DNA of 64,000 bases from Mycobacterium stomatepiae (GTDB taxonomy: Bacteria; Actinomycetota; Actinomycetes; Mycobacteriales; Mycobacteriaceae): the NCBI RefSeq assembly GCF_010731715.1, contig NZ_AP022587.1, forward strand, positions 5,704,001 through 5,768,000, in the 5' to 3' direction. The position numbers and the translations under genes are program-made. The first letter of the stretch is position 1. Every line of letters starts with the position of its first letter. Under the pieces are notes generated by a model, which did not search any database, had not been told where the DNA came from, and worked only from the letters and a program-made list of their open reading frames with translations. Below, in pieces: positions 30,639 to 39,726 of the stretch.

Positions 30639-30668
30639 TTGACCCTGTAGCCGCTGGTCACGTACCCT
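30639..30668 (+). promoter_or_regulatory. SigA-type promoter of rplU-rpmA-obg
   Basis: TTGACC (30639-30644), an 18-base spacer and TACCCT (30663-30668) form a good housekeeping promoter 131 bases upstream of rplU. The predicted start is near 30675, immediately before a long hairpin. Confidence 0.6.
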
Positions 30669-30676
30669 TGGACAGT

Positions 30677-30711
30677 TGTCATCAAGCCGGGCAGGACTTC
30701 GGCTGATGACA
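30677..30711 (+). promoter_or_regulatory. Leader hairpin at the 5' end of the rplU transcript
   Basis: TGTCATCAAGCCG (30677-30689) pairs with CGGCTGATGACA (30700-30711), giving 12 base pairs with one bulged A and a ten-base loop. It would form at the extreme 5' end of the predicted mRNA. It may protect the transcript or mediate ribosomal-protein feedback; no known leader family was recognised. Confidence 0.5.
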
Positions 30712-30799
30712 GGCGGGAAGATCATCCCGCACCCAAAGACCCACCACGCGCATCGCACTTGCACGCGCGCGGAAGACGCGAGGAAGAGCAGGAGCAACG

Positions 30800-31111
30800 A
30801 TGGCGACCTACGCAATCGTCAAGACCGGTGGCAAGCAGTACAAGGTTGCCGTCGGTGACGTGGTCAAGGTCGAGAAGCTCGAATCCGAGCCCGGCGCCAA
30901 GGTGTCGCTGCCGGTGGCGCTGGTGGTCGACGGTGCCACCGTCACGTCCGACGCCGCCGCGCTGGCCAAGGTCGCGGTGACCGGCGAGGTGCTCGAGCAC
31001 ACCAAGGGCCCGAAGATCCGTATCCACAAGTTCAAGAACAAGACCGGCTACCACAAGCGTCAGGGCCACCGTCAGCAGCTGACGGTCCTGAAGGTCACCG
31101 GAATCAAGTGA
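30800..31111 (+). CDS. rplU: 50S ribosomal protein L21
   Basis: A 103-residue 23S rRNA-binding protein. It starts [20 protein letters not shown] and ends with the L21 signature [30 protein letters not shown] precedes the ATG. First gene of rplU-rpmA-obg-proB. Confidence 0.98.
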   Translation: MATYAIVKTGGKQYKVAVGDVVKVEKLESEPGAKVSLPVALVVDGATVTSDAAALAKVAVTGEVLEHTKGPKIRIHKFKNKTGYHKRQGHRQQLTVLKVTGIK

Positions 31112-31159
31112 TGAGCCGGCAGGCGAAGAACAGACAATACTGAGCGGAGGCTCATAGAC

Positions 31160-31414
31160 ATGGCACACAAAAAGGGCGCTTCCAGCTCGCGCAACGGTCG
31201 CGACTCCGCCGCTCAGCGGCTGGGCGTCAAGCGATTCGGCGGCCAGATCGTCAAGGCCGGCGAGATCATCGTCCGCCAGCGCGGCACCCACTTCCACCCC
31301 GGCGTGAACGTCGGCCGTGGCGGCGACGACACATTGTTCGCCAAGGAAGCCGGCGCCGTCGAGTTCGGCGTGAAGCGCGGACGCAAGACCGTCAACATCG
31401 TCGCCGCCGGCTAG
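31160..31414 (+). CDS. rpmA: 50S ribosomal protein L27
   Basis: An 84-residue protein reaching the peptidyl-transferase centre. It begins [20 protein letters not shown], the non-cleaved N-terminus type, and contains [26 protein letters not shown] lies upstream. It is 48 bases downstream of rplU. Confidence 0.98.
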   Translation: MAHKKGASSSRNGRDSAAQRLGVKRFGGQIVKAGEIIVRQRGTHFHPGVNVGRGGDDTLFAKEAGAVEFGVKRGRKTVNIVAAG

Positions 31415-31468
31415 ACCTCCGACTGAGGTCGCTGCGCCCGTGCATGCGGGCAGCTGAGAGGACCCCCG

Positions 31469-32911
31469 ATGCCTCGGTTTGTCGATCGAGTCGTCATCCA
31501 CGCCCGGGCCGGCTCCGGCGGTAACGGCTGCGCCTCGGTTCATCGCGAGAAGTTCAAGCCGCTCGGCGGCCCCGACGGCGGCAATGGCGGCCGCGGCGGC
31601 AGCATTGTCTTCGTCGTCGATCCCGCCGTCCACACGCTGCTGGATTACCATTTCCGTCCGCATGTCACCGCTCCCAATGGCAAGCAGGGGGCCGGTAGCA
31701 ACCGCGACGGCGCGGCCGGTGCGGATCTGGAAGTCAAGGTCCCCGACGGCACCGTCGTCCTGGACGACCACGGCCGGCTGCTAGCCGATTTGGTCGGTGC
31801 GGGCACCCGCTTCGAAGCCGCGGCCGGTGGCCGTGGCGGGCTGGGCAACGCGGCGCTCGCGTCTCGCGCGCGCAAGGCCCCCGGGTTTGCGCTACTGGGT
31901 GAGCCCGGCCAGGCCCGCGACCTCACCCTCGAGCTCAAGACAGTCGCCGACGCCGGGCTGGTCGGATTTCCGTCCGCGGGAAAGTCGTCGTTGGTGTCGG
32001 TGATCTCGGCGGCCAAGCCCAAGGTCGCCGATTACCCTTTCACCACGCTGGTCCCCAACCTCGGCGCGGTCTCGGCCGGCGAGCAATCGTTCACCGTCGC
32101 CGACGTGCCCGGCTTGATCCCGGGCGCTTCCGAAGGTCGCGGCCTGGGCCTGGATTTCCTGCGGCACATCGAGCGGTGCGCGGTGCTGGTGCACGTCGTC
32201 GACTGCGCCACAGCCGAGCCCGGCCGCGACCCGATCTCCGACATCGACGCGCTGGAAGCCGAACTTGCCGCCTACACGCCCACCCTGCAAGGGGATGCGG
32301 CGCTGGTCGACCTGGCCGAGCGGCCGAGGGCGGTGGTGCTCAACAAGATTGACGTGCCGGAGGCGCGCGAGCTCGCCGAGTTCGTCTACGACGACATCGC
32401 CGAGCGTGGCTGGCCGGTGTTCCTGGTGTCGACGGCAACCCGGGAAGGGTTGCAGCCGTTGGTCTTTGGGCTCTGGCAAATGATCTCCGAATACAACGCC
32501 TCGCGCCCGGCGCCGGTGGCGCGACGCCCGGTGATCCGCCCGGTGCCCGTCGACGACAGCGGCTTCACCGTCGAGCCCGACGGGGAGGGCGGCTTCGTGG
32601 TCACCGGGGCGCGCCCCGAGCGGTGGATCGGCCAGACCAACTTCGACAACGACGAAGCGGTGGGTTATCTCGCCGACCGCCTCGCGCGCCTCGGTGTCGA
32701 GGAGGAGCTGCTGCGGCTGGGTGCGCAACCCGGCTGCGCGGTGACCATCGGTGAGATGACGTTCGACTGGGAGCCGCAAACCCCTCCCGGCGTTCAGGTT
32801 CCATTGACCGGCCGTGGCACCGACGCGCGGCTGGAACGCACCGAGCGCATCGGCGCCGACGAGCGCAAGGCCGCGCGCCGCCGGCGCCGCGAACGCGGTG
32901 ACGAGCCGTGA
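31469..32911 (+). CDS. obg: Obg/CgtA GTPase
   Basis: A 480-residue ribosome-assembly GTPase. The glycine-rich Obg domain covers residues 1-157 ([29 protein letters not shown]). The G domain has G1 [11 protein letters not shown]3 [10 protein letters not shown] and G4 NKID. A C-terminal OCT domain follows ([20 protein letters not shown]). The last Arg-rich residues ([12 protein letters not shown]) are a basic tail. Its stop overlaps the proB start by four bases, a coupling conserved in actinobacteria. Confidence 0.98.
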   Translation: MPRFVDRVVIHARAGSGGNGCASVHREKFKPLGGPDGGNGGRGGSIVFVVDPAVHTLLDYHFRPHVTAPNGKQGAGSNRDGAAGADLEVKVPDGTVVLDDHGRLLADLVGAGTRFEAAAGGRGGLGNAALASRARKAPGFALLGEPGQARDLTLELKTVADAGLVGFPSAGKSSLVSVISAAKPKVADYPFTTLVPNLGAVSAGEQSFTVADVPGLIPGASEGRGLGLDFLRHIERCAVLVHVVDCATAEPGRDPISDIDALEAELAAYTPTLQGDAALVDLAERPRAVVLNKIDVPEARELAEFVYDDIAERGWPVFLVSTATREGLQPLVFGLWQMISEYNASRPAPVARRPVIRPVPVDDSGFTVEPDGEGGFVVTGARPERWIGQTNFDNDEAVGYLADRLARLGVEEELLRLGAQPGCAVTIGEMTFDWEPQTPPGVQVPLTGRGTDARLERTERIGADERKAARRRRRERGDEP

Positions 32912-34011
32912 GCGCGCATCGCGAAGCCATCCGCACCGCGCGCAGCCTGGTCGTCAAGATCGGGACCAACGCGCTGACTACGCCGTCCGGGGTGTTCGAC
33001 GGTGGCCGGCTGGCCGGGCTGGCCGATGCGATCGAGGGCCGCATGAAGGCGGGCACCGACGTCGTCATCGTGTCCTCGGGTGCCATCGCCGCCGGCATCG
33101 AGCCGCTCGGATTATCGCGTCGGCCAAAGGATTTGGCGACCAAACAGGCCGCCGCCAGCGTGGGCCAGGTCGCGTTGGTGAACGCGTGGAGCGCGGCCTT
33201 CGCCCGCTACGGCCGCACGGTCGGGCAGGTGCTGCTGACCGCGCAAGACATTTCGATGCGGGCCCAGCACACCAACGCCCAACGCACCCTGGACCGGTTG
33301 CGCGCGCTGCACGCGGTGGCGATCGTCAACGAGAACGACACGGTGGCCACCAACGAGATCCGGTTCGGCGACAACGACCGCCTCTCGGCATTGGTGGCCC
33401 ACCTGGTCGGCGCCGAGGCGCTGGTATTGCTCTCCGACATCGACGGCCTGTACGACACCGACCCGCGAAAGACCGAGGGGGCGCGCTTCATTCCGGAGGT
33501 GGCTGCGGCGTCGGATCTTGATGGTGTGGTGGCCGGGCCGGGCAGTGCTCTGGGCACCGGGGGCATGGCCTCGAAGATGTCCTCGGCTCTGCTGGCCGCC
33601 GACGCCGGAGTGCCGGTGCTGTTGGCGGCGGCAACGGACGCCGCGACGGCGCTGACCGATGCCTCGTCGGGGACGGTGTTCGCCGCTCGGCCACAACGGA
33701 TGTCAGCCCGCCGGTTCTGGTTGCGCTACGCCGCCGATTCGACCGGCTCCCTGACCCTCGACGAGGGTGCGGTGCGTGCGGTCGTCGGGCAACGCCGTTC
33801 GCTGCTGGCAGCGGGTATCACGGCGGTGTCCGGGCAGTTTCACGGCGGCGATGTGGTCGAATTGCACGGGCCGAATGCGACTGTGGTGGCCCGCGGCGTG
33901 GTTGCCTACGACGCGACCGAGCTCGCGACGATTATCGGCCGGTCTACTTCGGAGCTGCCCGACGAGCTGCGCCGGCCCGCGGTACATGCCGACGACCTGG
34001 TCGCGGTGTAG
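32908..34011 (+). CDS. proB: Glutamate 5-kinase
   Basis: A 367-residue enzyme phosphorylating glutamate in the first step of proline synthesis. The amino-acid kinase domain shows [40 protein letters not shown] and [14 protein letters not shown]-terminal PUA domain ([20 protein letters not shown]) follows. Its partner proA lies 23 kb away in this window. GTG start inside the obg stop. Confidence 0.97.
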   Translation: MSAHREAIRTARSLVVKIGTNALTTPSGVFDGGRLAGLADAIEGRMKAGTDVVIVSSGAIAAGIEPLGLSRRPKDLATKQAAASVGQVALVNAWSAAFARYGRTVGQVLLTAQDISMRAQHTNAQRTLDRLRALHAVAIVNENDTVATNEIRFGDNDRLSALVAHLVGAEALVLLSDIDGLYDTDPRKTEGARFIPEVAAASDLDGVVAGPGSALGTGGMASKMSSALLAADAGVPVLLAAATDAATALTDASSGTVFAARPQRMSARRFWLRYAADSTGSLTLDEGAVRAVVGQRRSLLAAGITAVSGQFHGGDVVELHGPNATVVARGVVAYDATELATIIGRSTSELPDELRRPAVHADDLVAV

Positions 34012-34015
34012 CGTC

Positions 34016-34663
34016 TCAGCTCGATTGGGACTTGAGATACAAAGTGGCCCAGATTATTTCGGCTAACGTGGCGAATAGTTCGGCGTCGTAGGACTCCGGT
34101 GCGCCCGGCAGATTCTGCTGGCAGGTCCGCTCCACCATCCAGGTCAGCGCGCTGGCCGTGGTGACCGCGGGCAGCTCGGGCCGGATGGAACCGTCGGCCT
34201 GGCCGTCTTCGATGACGCGCGTCAGCCGCCCGGCGACCGCGGTCAACAGGTTGCCGTAGGTCGCGCCCACCACCGAGTCGTAGGCGGCCATCTCGTTGAG
34301 TGCGACGAGCACCGGCTGGTGGCGGCGATAGCTGGCAACCAAGCCCGCCATGGCCGCGCGGACATCGGCGGGATCGTGGCGGCCCGCCACGCTCCACCAG
34401 CGATCCGCGCTCTCGGCCAGGTCGGCGAACACCTGGCCGGCCAGCCGGCGCAGCAGATGGCCCTTGTCCTCGAAGTAGATGTAGAAGCTCGCCCGCGAGA
34501 TACCGGCCTCGGTCGACAGCCGGTCCACGCTCAGTTCGGTGAAACTGGCCCCGCCGCGCATCAGCCGCTCGGTGGCGTCCAACAGCTGGCGTTCCATCTC
34601 CTCGCGCCGCTGCTGGCGCGACTGCTCGCGCTTGGGCTGCGGCTTGCGGGTCACCGACGGCAT
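34016..34663 (-). CDS. TetR-family transcriptional regulator
   Basis: A 215-residue repressor candidate. The N-terminal helix-turn-helix is at roughly residues 25-75 (LLDATERLMRGG, LSVDRLSTEAGISRASFYIY, FEDKGHLLRRL). The C-terminal ligand domain has a TetR_C-like region (WMVERTCQQNLPG). It is preceded by a basic RKPQPKREQSRQQRREE arm. It diverges from the P450 gene, with a palindrome between the two starts, so the P450 is its probable target. It ends four bases from the proB stop, on the opposite strand. Confidence 0.88.
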   Translation of the reverse strand: MPSVTRKPQPKREQSRQQRREEMERQLLDATERLMRGGASFTELSVDRLSTEAGISRASFYIYFEDKGHLLRRLAGQVFADLAESADRWWSVAGRHDPADVRAAMAGLVASYRRHQPVLVALNEMAAYDSVVGATYGNLLTAVAGRLTRVIEDGQADGSIRPELPAVTTASALTWMVERTCQQNLPGAPESYDAELFATLAEIIWATLYLKSQSS

Positions 34664-34696
34664 TTCCCGAGCATAACCGACGGTTCAACATATTGA

Positions 34697-34713
34697 CTAG
34701 ACATACCGTCTAG
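34697..34713. promoter_or_regulatory. Operator palindrome between tetR and P450
   Basis: CTAGAC-ATACC-GTCTAG is a perfect six-base inverted repeat about five bases, lying between the divergent start codons at 34663 and 34765. The spacing and symmetry fit a TetR operator. A second related half (CATACTGTC) follows. Confidence 0.6.
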
Positions 34714-34764
34714 GCATACTGTCGACAACGTTCGCGACAGGGACTACATGACGGAGGACGAACG

Positions 34765-36033
34765 ATGGCAGTGCTGACCGGGCGGTCCAGTCGCCCCCGC
34801 GCGTATGACGCGATCGACCTGTCCTCGCGCGCGTTTTGGTCGACGACGGCCGCCGACAGGGAGCGCTCGTTTGCGGTGCTGCGGGCCGAGCGGCCGGTGA
34901 GCTGGCATCCCCCGGTCGAGGACTCCCTGATGCCCGATCCCGATGATCCCGGTTATTGGGCGGTCACCCGGCGTGCGGACATCGTCGCGGTCAGCCGCAA
35001 TAATGAGGTGTTCCTGTCCGGCAAGGGCGTGATGTTCGAAAGCATTCCGGTGGAACTGCTGGAGGCATCGCAATCCTTCTTGGCGATGGATCCACCGCGG
35101 CACACCAAGCTGCGTAAGCTCGCCCATGCCGCATTCACGCCTCGGCAGGTGCGCCGCATCGAGGAGTCGATCCAGGCGAATGCGAAGACGATTGTCGAGG
35201 AGCTTCGCGAGGCCAGCAGCGGTGCGGATTTCGTCAATCTCTGCGCCAAGGAGCTGCCCATCCGCACGCTGTCGGACATGGTGGGTATCCCGGATTCCGA
35301 GCGAGAGCGCATGGCGCATGCCACCGACGCACTGGTGTCGTGGGCCGACCCCGAATTCCTCAACGGCCGGCCCGCACTGGAAGTCGTCCTCGAACAGCAG
35401 ATGTACCTTCACCAGGTCGTCGGTGCGCTCGCGGCCGAGCGCCGCGAAAAGCCGGGGGAAGACCTGATCAGTAGCCTGGTACACGCCGAGGTGGACGGTG
35501 ACCGGCTCACCGATGCCGAGGTGGCCGCGTTCTTTGTGTTGCTCTCGGTGGCGGGCAATGACACCACCCGACAGACGATGAGCCACACTATGAAAGCCCT
35601 TACCGACTTCCCGGCCCAAAGGGCTTGGCTGCTAGCCGATTACGACAACCGGATCGGTGTGGCGGTCGAGGAGTTTGTGCGCTGGGCGACCCCGGTGATG
35701 ACCTTCCGTCGCACGGCGGCAACAGATTTCGAGCTCGGGGGTCAGACCGTCGCCGCGGGGGAGAAGGTGGTGATGTTCTATTCATCGGGCAACTGGGACA
35801 CCGAGGCGTTCCAGCGTCCGGATCACTTCGACCTGAGCCGCAGCCCCAACCCGCACGTCGGGTTTGGCGGTGGCGGGCTGCATTTCTGCCTCGGCGCCCA
35901 CGTGGCACGCGCGCAACTGCGCGCGATCTTCGGTGAGTTGTTCCGCCAGCTGCCGGACATCCGGGCAACCGATGCGACATACGTGGCGGGTAACTTCGTG
36001 CACGCCGTGCGCAGCCTGCCGTGTGAGTTCTAG
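34765..36033 (+). CDS. Cytochrome P450
   Basis: A 422-residue soluble class I P450. The I-helix oxygen-binding motif is AGNDTTRQ, the K-helix ExxR is EFVR, and the haem loop is FGGGGLHFCLGAHVAR with Cys375 as thiolate ligand. The layout resembles the mycobacterial CYP124/125/268-like lipid hydroxylases (AGNDTT, FGGGG), but no subfamily is assigned. An ATG 11 bases after a GGAGGAC sequence starts it. No ferredoxin gene is adjacent. Regulation by the divergent TetR is likely. This TetR-P450 pair is not at this locus in M. tuberculosis. Confidence 0.92.
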   Translation: MAVLTGRSSRPRAYDAIDLSSRAFWSTTAADRERSFAVLRAERPVSWHPPVEDSLMPDPDDPGYWAVTRRADIVAVSRNNEVFLSGKGVMFESIPVELLEASQSFLAMDPPRHTKLRKLAHAAFTPRQVRRIEESIQANAKTIVEELREASSGADFVNLCAKELPIRTLSDMVGIPDSERERMAHATDALVSWADPEFLNGRPALEVVLEQQMYLHQVVGALAAERREKPGEDLISSLVHAEVDGDRLTDAEVAAFFVLLSVAGNDTTRQTMSHTMKALTDFPAQRAWLLADYDNRIGVAVEEFVRWATPVMTFRRTAATDFELGGQTVAAGEKVVMFYSSGNWDTEAFQRPDHFDLSRSPNPHVGFGGGGLHFCLGAHVARAQLRAIFGELFRQLPDIRATDATYVAGNFVHAVRSLPCEF

Positions 36034-36037
36034 CGTT

Positions 36038-36895
36038 TTACCGCAAGGCCAGTGGCGCCAGCGCACCTCCCAGTTCGGAGGCGAGCAGCACCAACAATTC
36101 CGAGCAGCCGGCGTCGAGTTTGACGGTGGCCAGATCGTCGCCTCGGGTGGGCCCGCGGTTGACGATGGCGATCGGTAGGCCGAGTGCGGCGGCGTGCCGC
36201 ACGAATCGGTAGCCGGAGAATACGGTCAGCGACGAGCCCGCGACCAGCAGTTCGTCGGATGTGCCGACCATCGAAAAAGACCGTGCCACAGTGTCTTTAG
36301 GGACGTTTTCACCGAAGTAGACGATGTCGGGCTTCAGCATGCCGGTGCAGCGCGGGCAGTCCAGATAGCGAAACGACCCGGTATCGGTGACGACGGCGTC
36401 GGCGTCGGGTGCCACCGCCAGCCCACCGATCGTCTCCGCGCGCTCGATGAATCCCGGATTGAGTGCCTCGAGCTCTTCGGCCAACGCCGCGCGACTCATC
36501 GTGTGGCCGCAGCTCAGGCAGATCACCTGCGCATAGGTGCCGTGCAGGTTGATCACGTTTTCGCTGCCGGCCTTGGTGTGCAGCAGGTCGACGTTCTGGG
36601 TGATCACGCCGCTGACCACGCCGGCGCGCTCCAGCGCGGCCAGCGCCCGGTGCCCCGCGTTGGGCTCGGTGTCGTTCATGTGCCGCCAGCCGACGTGGTT
36701 GCGCGCCCAGTACCGCTGCCGGAACGCGGCATCGGAGGTGAACTGCCGTATCGTCATCGGGTTGCTCGGCGGCGAATCCGGGCCCCGGTAGTCGGGAATG
36801 CCCGAGTCGGTGGAAATCCCGGCGCCGGTCAGCACCGCGATTCGGCGTCCAGCCAACAGCGCGACCAGTTCCGGAGATTCGGGGCGCGCTGTCAC
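36038..36895 (-). CDS. Sirtuin, NAD-dependent protein deacylase
   Basis: A 285-residue Sir2 family enzyme (SIRT4/class II-like). It has GAGISTDSGIPDYRGP for NAD binding, TQNVDLLH with His for deacylation (GSENVINLHGTY), and four zinc cysteines (CLSCGH and CPRC). The GSSLTVFSGYRFV and IVNRGPTRGD segments close the NAD site. It converges on the P450 gene with a five-base gap. The second sirtuin group of mycobacteria (Rv1151c) is a different class, so this is an accessory copy. Confidence 0.93.
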   Translation of the reverse strand: MTARPESPELVALLAGRRIAVLTGAGISTDSGIPDYRGPDSPPSNPMTIRQFTSDAAFRQRYWARNHVGWRHMNDTEPNAGHRALAALERAGVVSGVITQNVDLLHTKAGSENVINLHGTYAQVICLSCGHTMSRAALAEELEALNPGFIERAETIGGLAVAPDADAVVTDTGSFRYLDCPRCTGMLKPDIVYFGENVPKDTVARSFSMVGTSDELLVAGSSLTVFSGYRFVRHAAALGLPIAIVNRGPTRGDDLATVKLDAGCSELLVLLASELGGALAPLALR

Positions 36896-36994
36896 CTGTT
36901 CGAGAGTACGGGCCCAATCGATGCGTATGCCAACGCGACTTCAGAGGCTAGCAAGCCTTACGTTTCGCCCAGTGGTGCGGTCGTCTCGATCAAT

Positions 36995-37357
36995 GTGCGG
37001 CCGGCGGTGCTGCACTTGCCGGCGTTCATGGGGTACTTCCTGGCCCACCTGCTGTTCTTGGACAAGCTCAGGGACATTCCGCTCTACGAACTCGACTGGC
37101 AGGAGCTACGACGCGAATCGCCGGTGGCATTCCCGTATGTGCTCATCGCACTGGTCCAGCACAACCTGAGCCTGATCTACGACAACGTCCCAAGCGGCGT
37201 ATTCAAGGAGTACGGCCTCGATTCGATACTTGGTACCGCTACCGTGCCGCTTGCCGAGCCCGATACGGTTCCTGCTCACGCACCGCCGCGAATGCGAACG
37301 CCATGTTCTCGACACGGTGCGCGAGAGATTCCAAATCCGTTGCCGTCCAATCAATGA
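36995..37357 (+). CDS. Hypothetical protein, possibly a gene remnant
   Basis: A GTG at 36995 opens a 120-residue frame. Its first 80 residues look protein-like (LPAFMGYFLAHLLFLDKLRD, DWQELRRESPVAFPYVLIAL, HNLSLIYDNVPSGVFKEYG), but no family is recognised. The last 40 residues have poor composition. In that part a minus-strand frame (37239-37376) reads plausible helices (DWTATDLESLAHRVENMAFA). Two gene fragments meeting here is the simplest view. No ribosome site precedes the GTG. Confidence 0.3.
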   Translation: MRPAVLHLPAFMGYFLAHLLFLDKLRDIPLYELDWQELRRESPVAFPYVLIALVQHNLSLIYDNVPSGVFKEYGLDSILGTATVPLAEPDTVPAHAPPRMRTPCSRHGAREIPNPLPSNQ

Positions 37358-37399
37358 GCAGCGGGTAGCCGGCCAAACCGGATGAGTGGATCAAGCTGC

Positions 37400-38023
37400 T
37401 CAACCACGGCGCCGGTTATGCCCCTTACGATTTGGCGAGTTCTCGGGGATCCGCAGATGCGCGCTGACGACGGGTGCAACGCGATCCGTGAGTTCGGCGA
37501 CCGGCGCGTAGGCAAGGGGCTCGACCTGCAGGATGTATCGCAAGAAGGCGACACCGAGCAGCTGGGCCATCGCCAGATCGATTCCGATCTCGGCATCCGG
37601 CCCGGGAAGCTGCGATGCGATCTGCTGGTACAACTGGCCCTGGATGAATTGCCGCACCAACGTGGCCGACTCCTCATGCGTGGCGGCCCCACGCAGAATC
37701 GCCAGCAATGAGGCGCGGCTGTCGGGGTGCTCCCAAAACTCGAGGAACACCTCACTGAGTCGTCGGCCCATCTCGTCACGGCCCTCTTCCGCGATGCGAC
37801 CGGCGACTTGCTGCGGATCGAACGGCCACCCGATCGTGGTCCGGAACAGGTCGTCCTTGGTGCCGAAATAGTGCCGAATCAGCGCGGTGTCCACCTGCGC
37901 CTCGGTGGCGATGTCCCGAAGCGACGTCTTGTCGTAACCGCGTTCGGAAAACAAGCGGCGAGCGGTCAGCAGGATCTGATCGCGCGTATCGGTTTTTCCC
38001 GGCCGCCGGCCGACGGGTGACAT
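37400..38023 (-). CDS. TetR-family transcriptional regulator
   Basis: A 207-residue regulator. The helix-turn-helix covers residues 12-58 (RDQILLTARRLFSERGYDKT, LRDIATEAQVDTALIRHYFG). The C-terminal domain resembles TetR_C_17-type regulators (LRGAATHEESATLVRQFIQG). It diverges from the methyltransferase-family gene, 94 bases between starts, and may control it. The DNA between them contains no perfect palindrome that I could pick. Confidence 0.88.
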   Translation of the reverse strand: MSPVGRRPGKTDTRDQILLTARRLFSERGYDKTSLRDIATEAQVDTALIRHYFGTKDDLFRTTIGWPFDPQQVAGRIAEEGRDEMGRRLSEVFLEFWEHPDSRASLLAILRGAATHEESATLVRQFIQGQLYQQIASQLPGPDAEIGIDLAMAQLLGVAFLRYILQVEPLAYAPVAELTDRVAPVVSAHLRIPENSPNRKGHNRRRG

Positions 38024-38116
38024 GCGACAAAACTCTACAGCTGTGGACTTTCTGGCCGCGCGGGGCTATCGTCGACCATAGAATTCCACAAGCGGGGAAT
38101 TATTAGGAGGAAGACC

Positions 38117-38608
38117 ATGCGAACAACTGTGGCCAGCGCCGGGTCAGCGGCGTTCTTTGTGGTGGCTCCGGGCACCGTTGTGGGTCTGATCCCCTGGTTG
38201 ATCACCGGGTGGGCGCTGCCCCACGGCGGCGCGCCGTTACGGGTGGCGCAGGCAGTGGGCGTCGTGCTGATCGCAGCGGGGCTGATCCCGCTGCTGCACG
38301 CGTTCACGCAATTCGCCAGGGCCGGAGGAACTCCCGCGCCCGTTGCGCCGACGGAACATCTGGTGGTCACCGGGTTCAACCGCTATGTCCGCAACCCGAT
38401 GTATGTCGGACTCGTGCTGGCAATTCTCGGGCAGGCATTGCTCTTTCGTAGTCCGGAGCTGGTGGTCTATGCCGTGATCGTGTGGATTGCCACCGCATCT
38501 TTTGTTCTTCTGTACGAACAGCCGACCCTGACAAGGCGATACGGGAACCAGTACGAGGAGTACAAACTCAACGTGCCGGCCTGGCTGCCGCGGCTACGGC
38601 CCTGGTGA
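38117..38608 (+). CDS. Isoprenylcysteine methyltransferase-like membrane protein
   Basis: A 163-residue protein with about four membrane helices and the ICMT/PEMT C-terminal signature. GFNRYVRNPMYVGLVLAILG is followed by a final LYEQPTLTRRYGNQYEEYKL motif binding SAM. Bacterial members methylate small or lipid substrates; the target here is unknown. TTAGGAGGAAGACC precedes the ATG. It converges with the CHAP gene, 16 bases between stops. Confidence 0.8.
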   Translation: MRTTVASAGSAAFFVVAPGTVVGLIPWLITGWALPHGGAPLRVAQAVGVVLIAAGLIPLLHAFTQFARAGGTPAPVAPTEHLVVTGFNRYVRNPMYVGLVLAILGQALLFRSPELVVYAVIVWIATASFVLLYEQPTLTRRYGNQYEEYKLNVPAWLPRLRPW

Positions 38609-38623
38609 CCAGGGCGCGAAAGG

Positions 38624-39121
38624 TCAGGGGATCAGGATGTAGCTCATCCCCGGTACTTGTGCGACGGTGCGTGTGTCGAATTCGTGGAAGCCCGTGGTGC
38701 GGTAGCCGTTTGACACGGTGGCCCCATAACCAGTGTTCATTTCGGTGATAGTGATGGTGTTGCCGTTCACGGCATCGACCCAGGCGACGTGTCCGACGCC
38801 CCCGACGAGCGTGCTGCTGAACACGGCGATCGAGTGGGGCTGCGCTTCGTTGACTACCGTCCAGCCTGCCGCTTGGGCTTGGCTGGCCCAGTTTTCGGCA
38901 TTTCCGGTGAGCGCTCGGATGTAGTAACCGGTGTGGGTGTGGATTTGTTCTTGGGCGCCCCAGGTGCAGTAGCCCTCGAAGTCGCCGCTAAAGGGGTTGT
39001 GATCGGTCGTGCGGCTTATGCTCGATGCCGGATCCCCGCTGGCCGGGGCCGGCGCCATCGACGCTCCCAGGGAGAGTGCGCTTGTCACCGCGGCGGCGGC
39101 CAGAACTGCGCTGCGCTTCAT
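38624..39121 (-). CDS. Secreted CHAP-domain peptidoglycan hydrolase
   Basis: A 165-residue protein with a Sec signal peptide (MKRSAVLAAAAVTSALSLGA, cleavage near APASGD). The rest is a CHAP (cysteine, histidine-dependent amidohydrolase/peptidase) domain. Catalytic Cys52 is in GYCTWGAQE, His111 in VGHVAWVD, and Glu127 or Asn129 in ITEMNTG. It should cut peptidoglycan peptides or amide bonds outside the cell. No wall-binding domain is attached. Whether it remodels its own wall or attacks competitors is not visible; an adjacent toxin cassette makes the second idea worth testing. Confidence 0.85.
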   Translation of the reverse strand: MKRSAVLAAAAVTSALSLGASMAPAPASGDPASSISRTTDHNPFSGDFEGYCTWGAQEQIHTHTGYYIRALTGNAENWASQAQAAGWTVVNEAQPHSIAVFSSTLVGGVGHVAWVDAVNGNTITITEMNTGYGATVSNGYRTTGFHEFDTRTVAQVPGMSYILIP

Positions 39122-39294
39122 CCGCGTCCTCTCGCCGCCTCATCAACCCGTTATCTTCCTGTTATCGCAGCGAGACCAGAATTCGTTTCGCGCGGTCGCT
39201 CTTTGCTCAAAGGGGACCGCTTCAGCGCTGCCGAATAGTCGGCTAATCGCGGCGGTGATTTCGATCCCATTCGTTGGTCAGGAAGCATGAAGGC

Positions 39295-39726
39295 ATGACC
39301 CTGGTTCGCGCGGGACTGGCTGAGGGTTACTACTTTGGCGAGGACGCGGCGTTGTTGGCCTTAGACGCCGGCGGAGTGACTATCTTTCTCGCGGCACTGA
39401 TTCAAGCGAAGCAAGAGGGGGCTTCGCACCTAGAAATCGGCCGGACGACGTACGAGTTCTTCATCGAGGGCAGCGCGTCAGACATTGAGTTTCATGATAA
39501 CGACGACACGGTGGTGTGGCGCCTCGGCGGTGGGAAGGCGCAAGAAAGTAAAATTGCTTTCCGATTCCGATCCGGTCGGTGGGATGCGGCGCTAACCCAT
39601 CAGCGCCCGGGCTGCTTGTTCCCCAGCGGGATTGAGTTGGAGCCAAATCCGGAAGTCATACAAATCCGGCTCGTCGTAGTGGTCGACGAAGAGGTCACGG
39701 ACGCGGTCCATGGCGGCATCGATTGA
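39295..39726 (+). CDS. Hypothetical protein, C-terminus probably displaced
   Basis: A 143-residue frame from ATG 39295. The first 80 residues look real (LVRAGLAEGYYFGEDAALLA, EIGRTTYEFFIEGSASDIEF, DDTVVWRLGGGKAQE). The last 45 codons run antisense through the 3' end of the next gene, which itself has better coding character there. The original C-terminus has probably been lost by recombination near 39545. The family is not recognised; size and acidic character recall small immunity-type proteins of mycobacterial toxin loci. Confidence 0.45.
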   Translation: MTLVRAGLAEGYYFGEDAALLALDAGGVTIFLAALIQAKQEGASHLEIGRTTYEFFIEGSASDIEFHDNDDTVVWRLGGGKAQESKIAFRFRSGRWDAALTHQRPGCLFPSGIELEPNPEVIQIRLVVVVDEEVTDAVHGGID

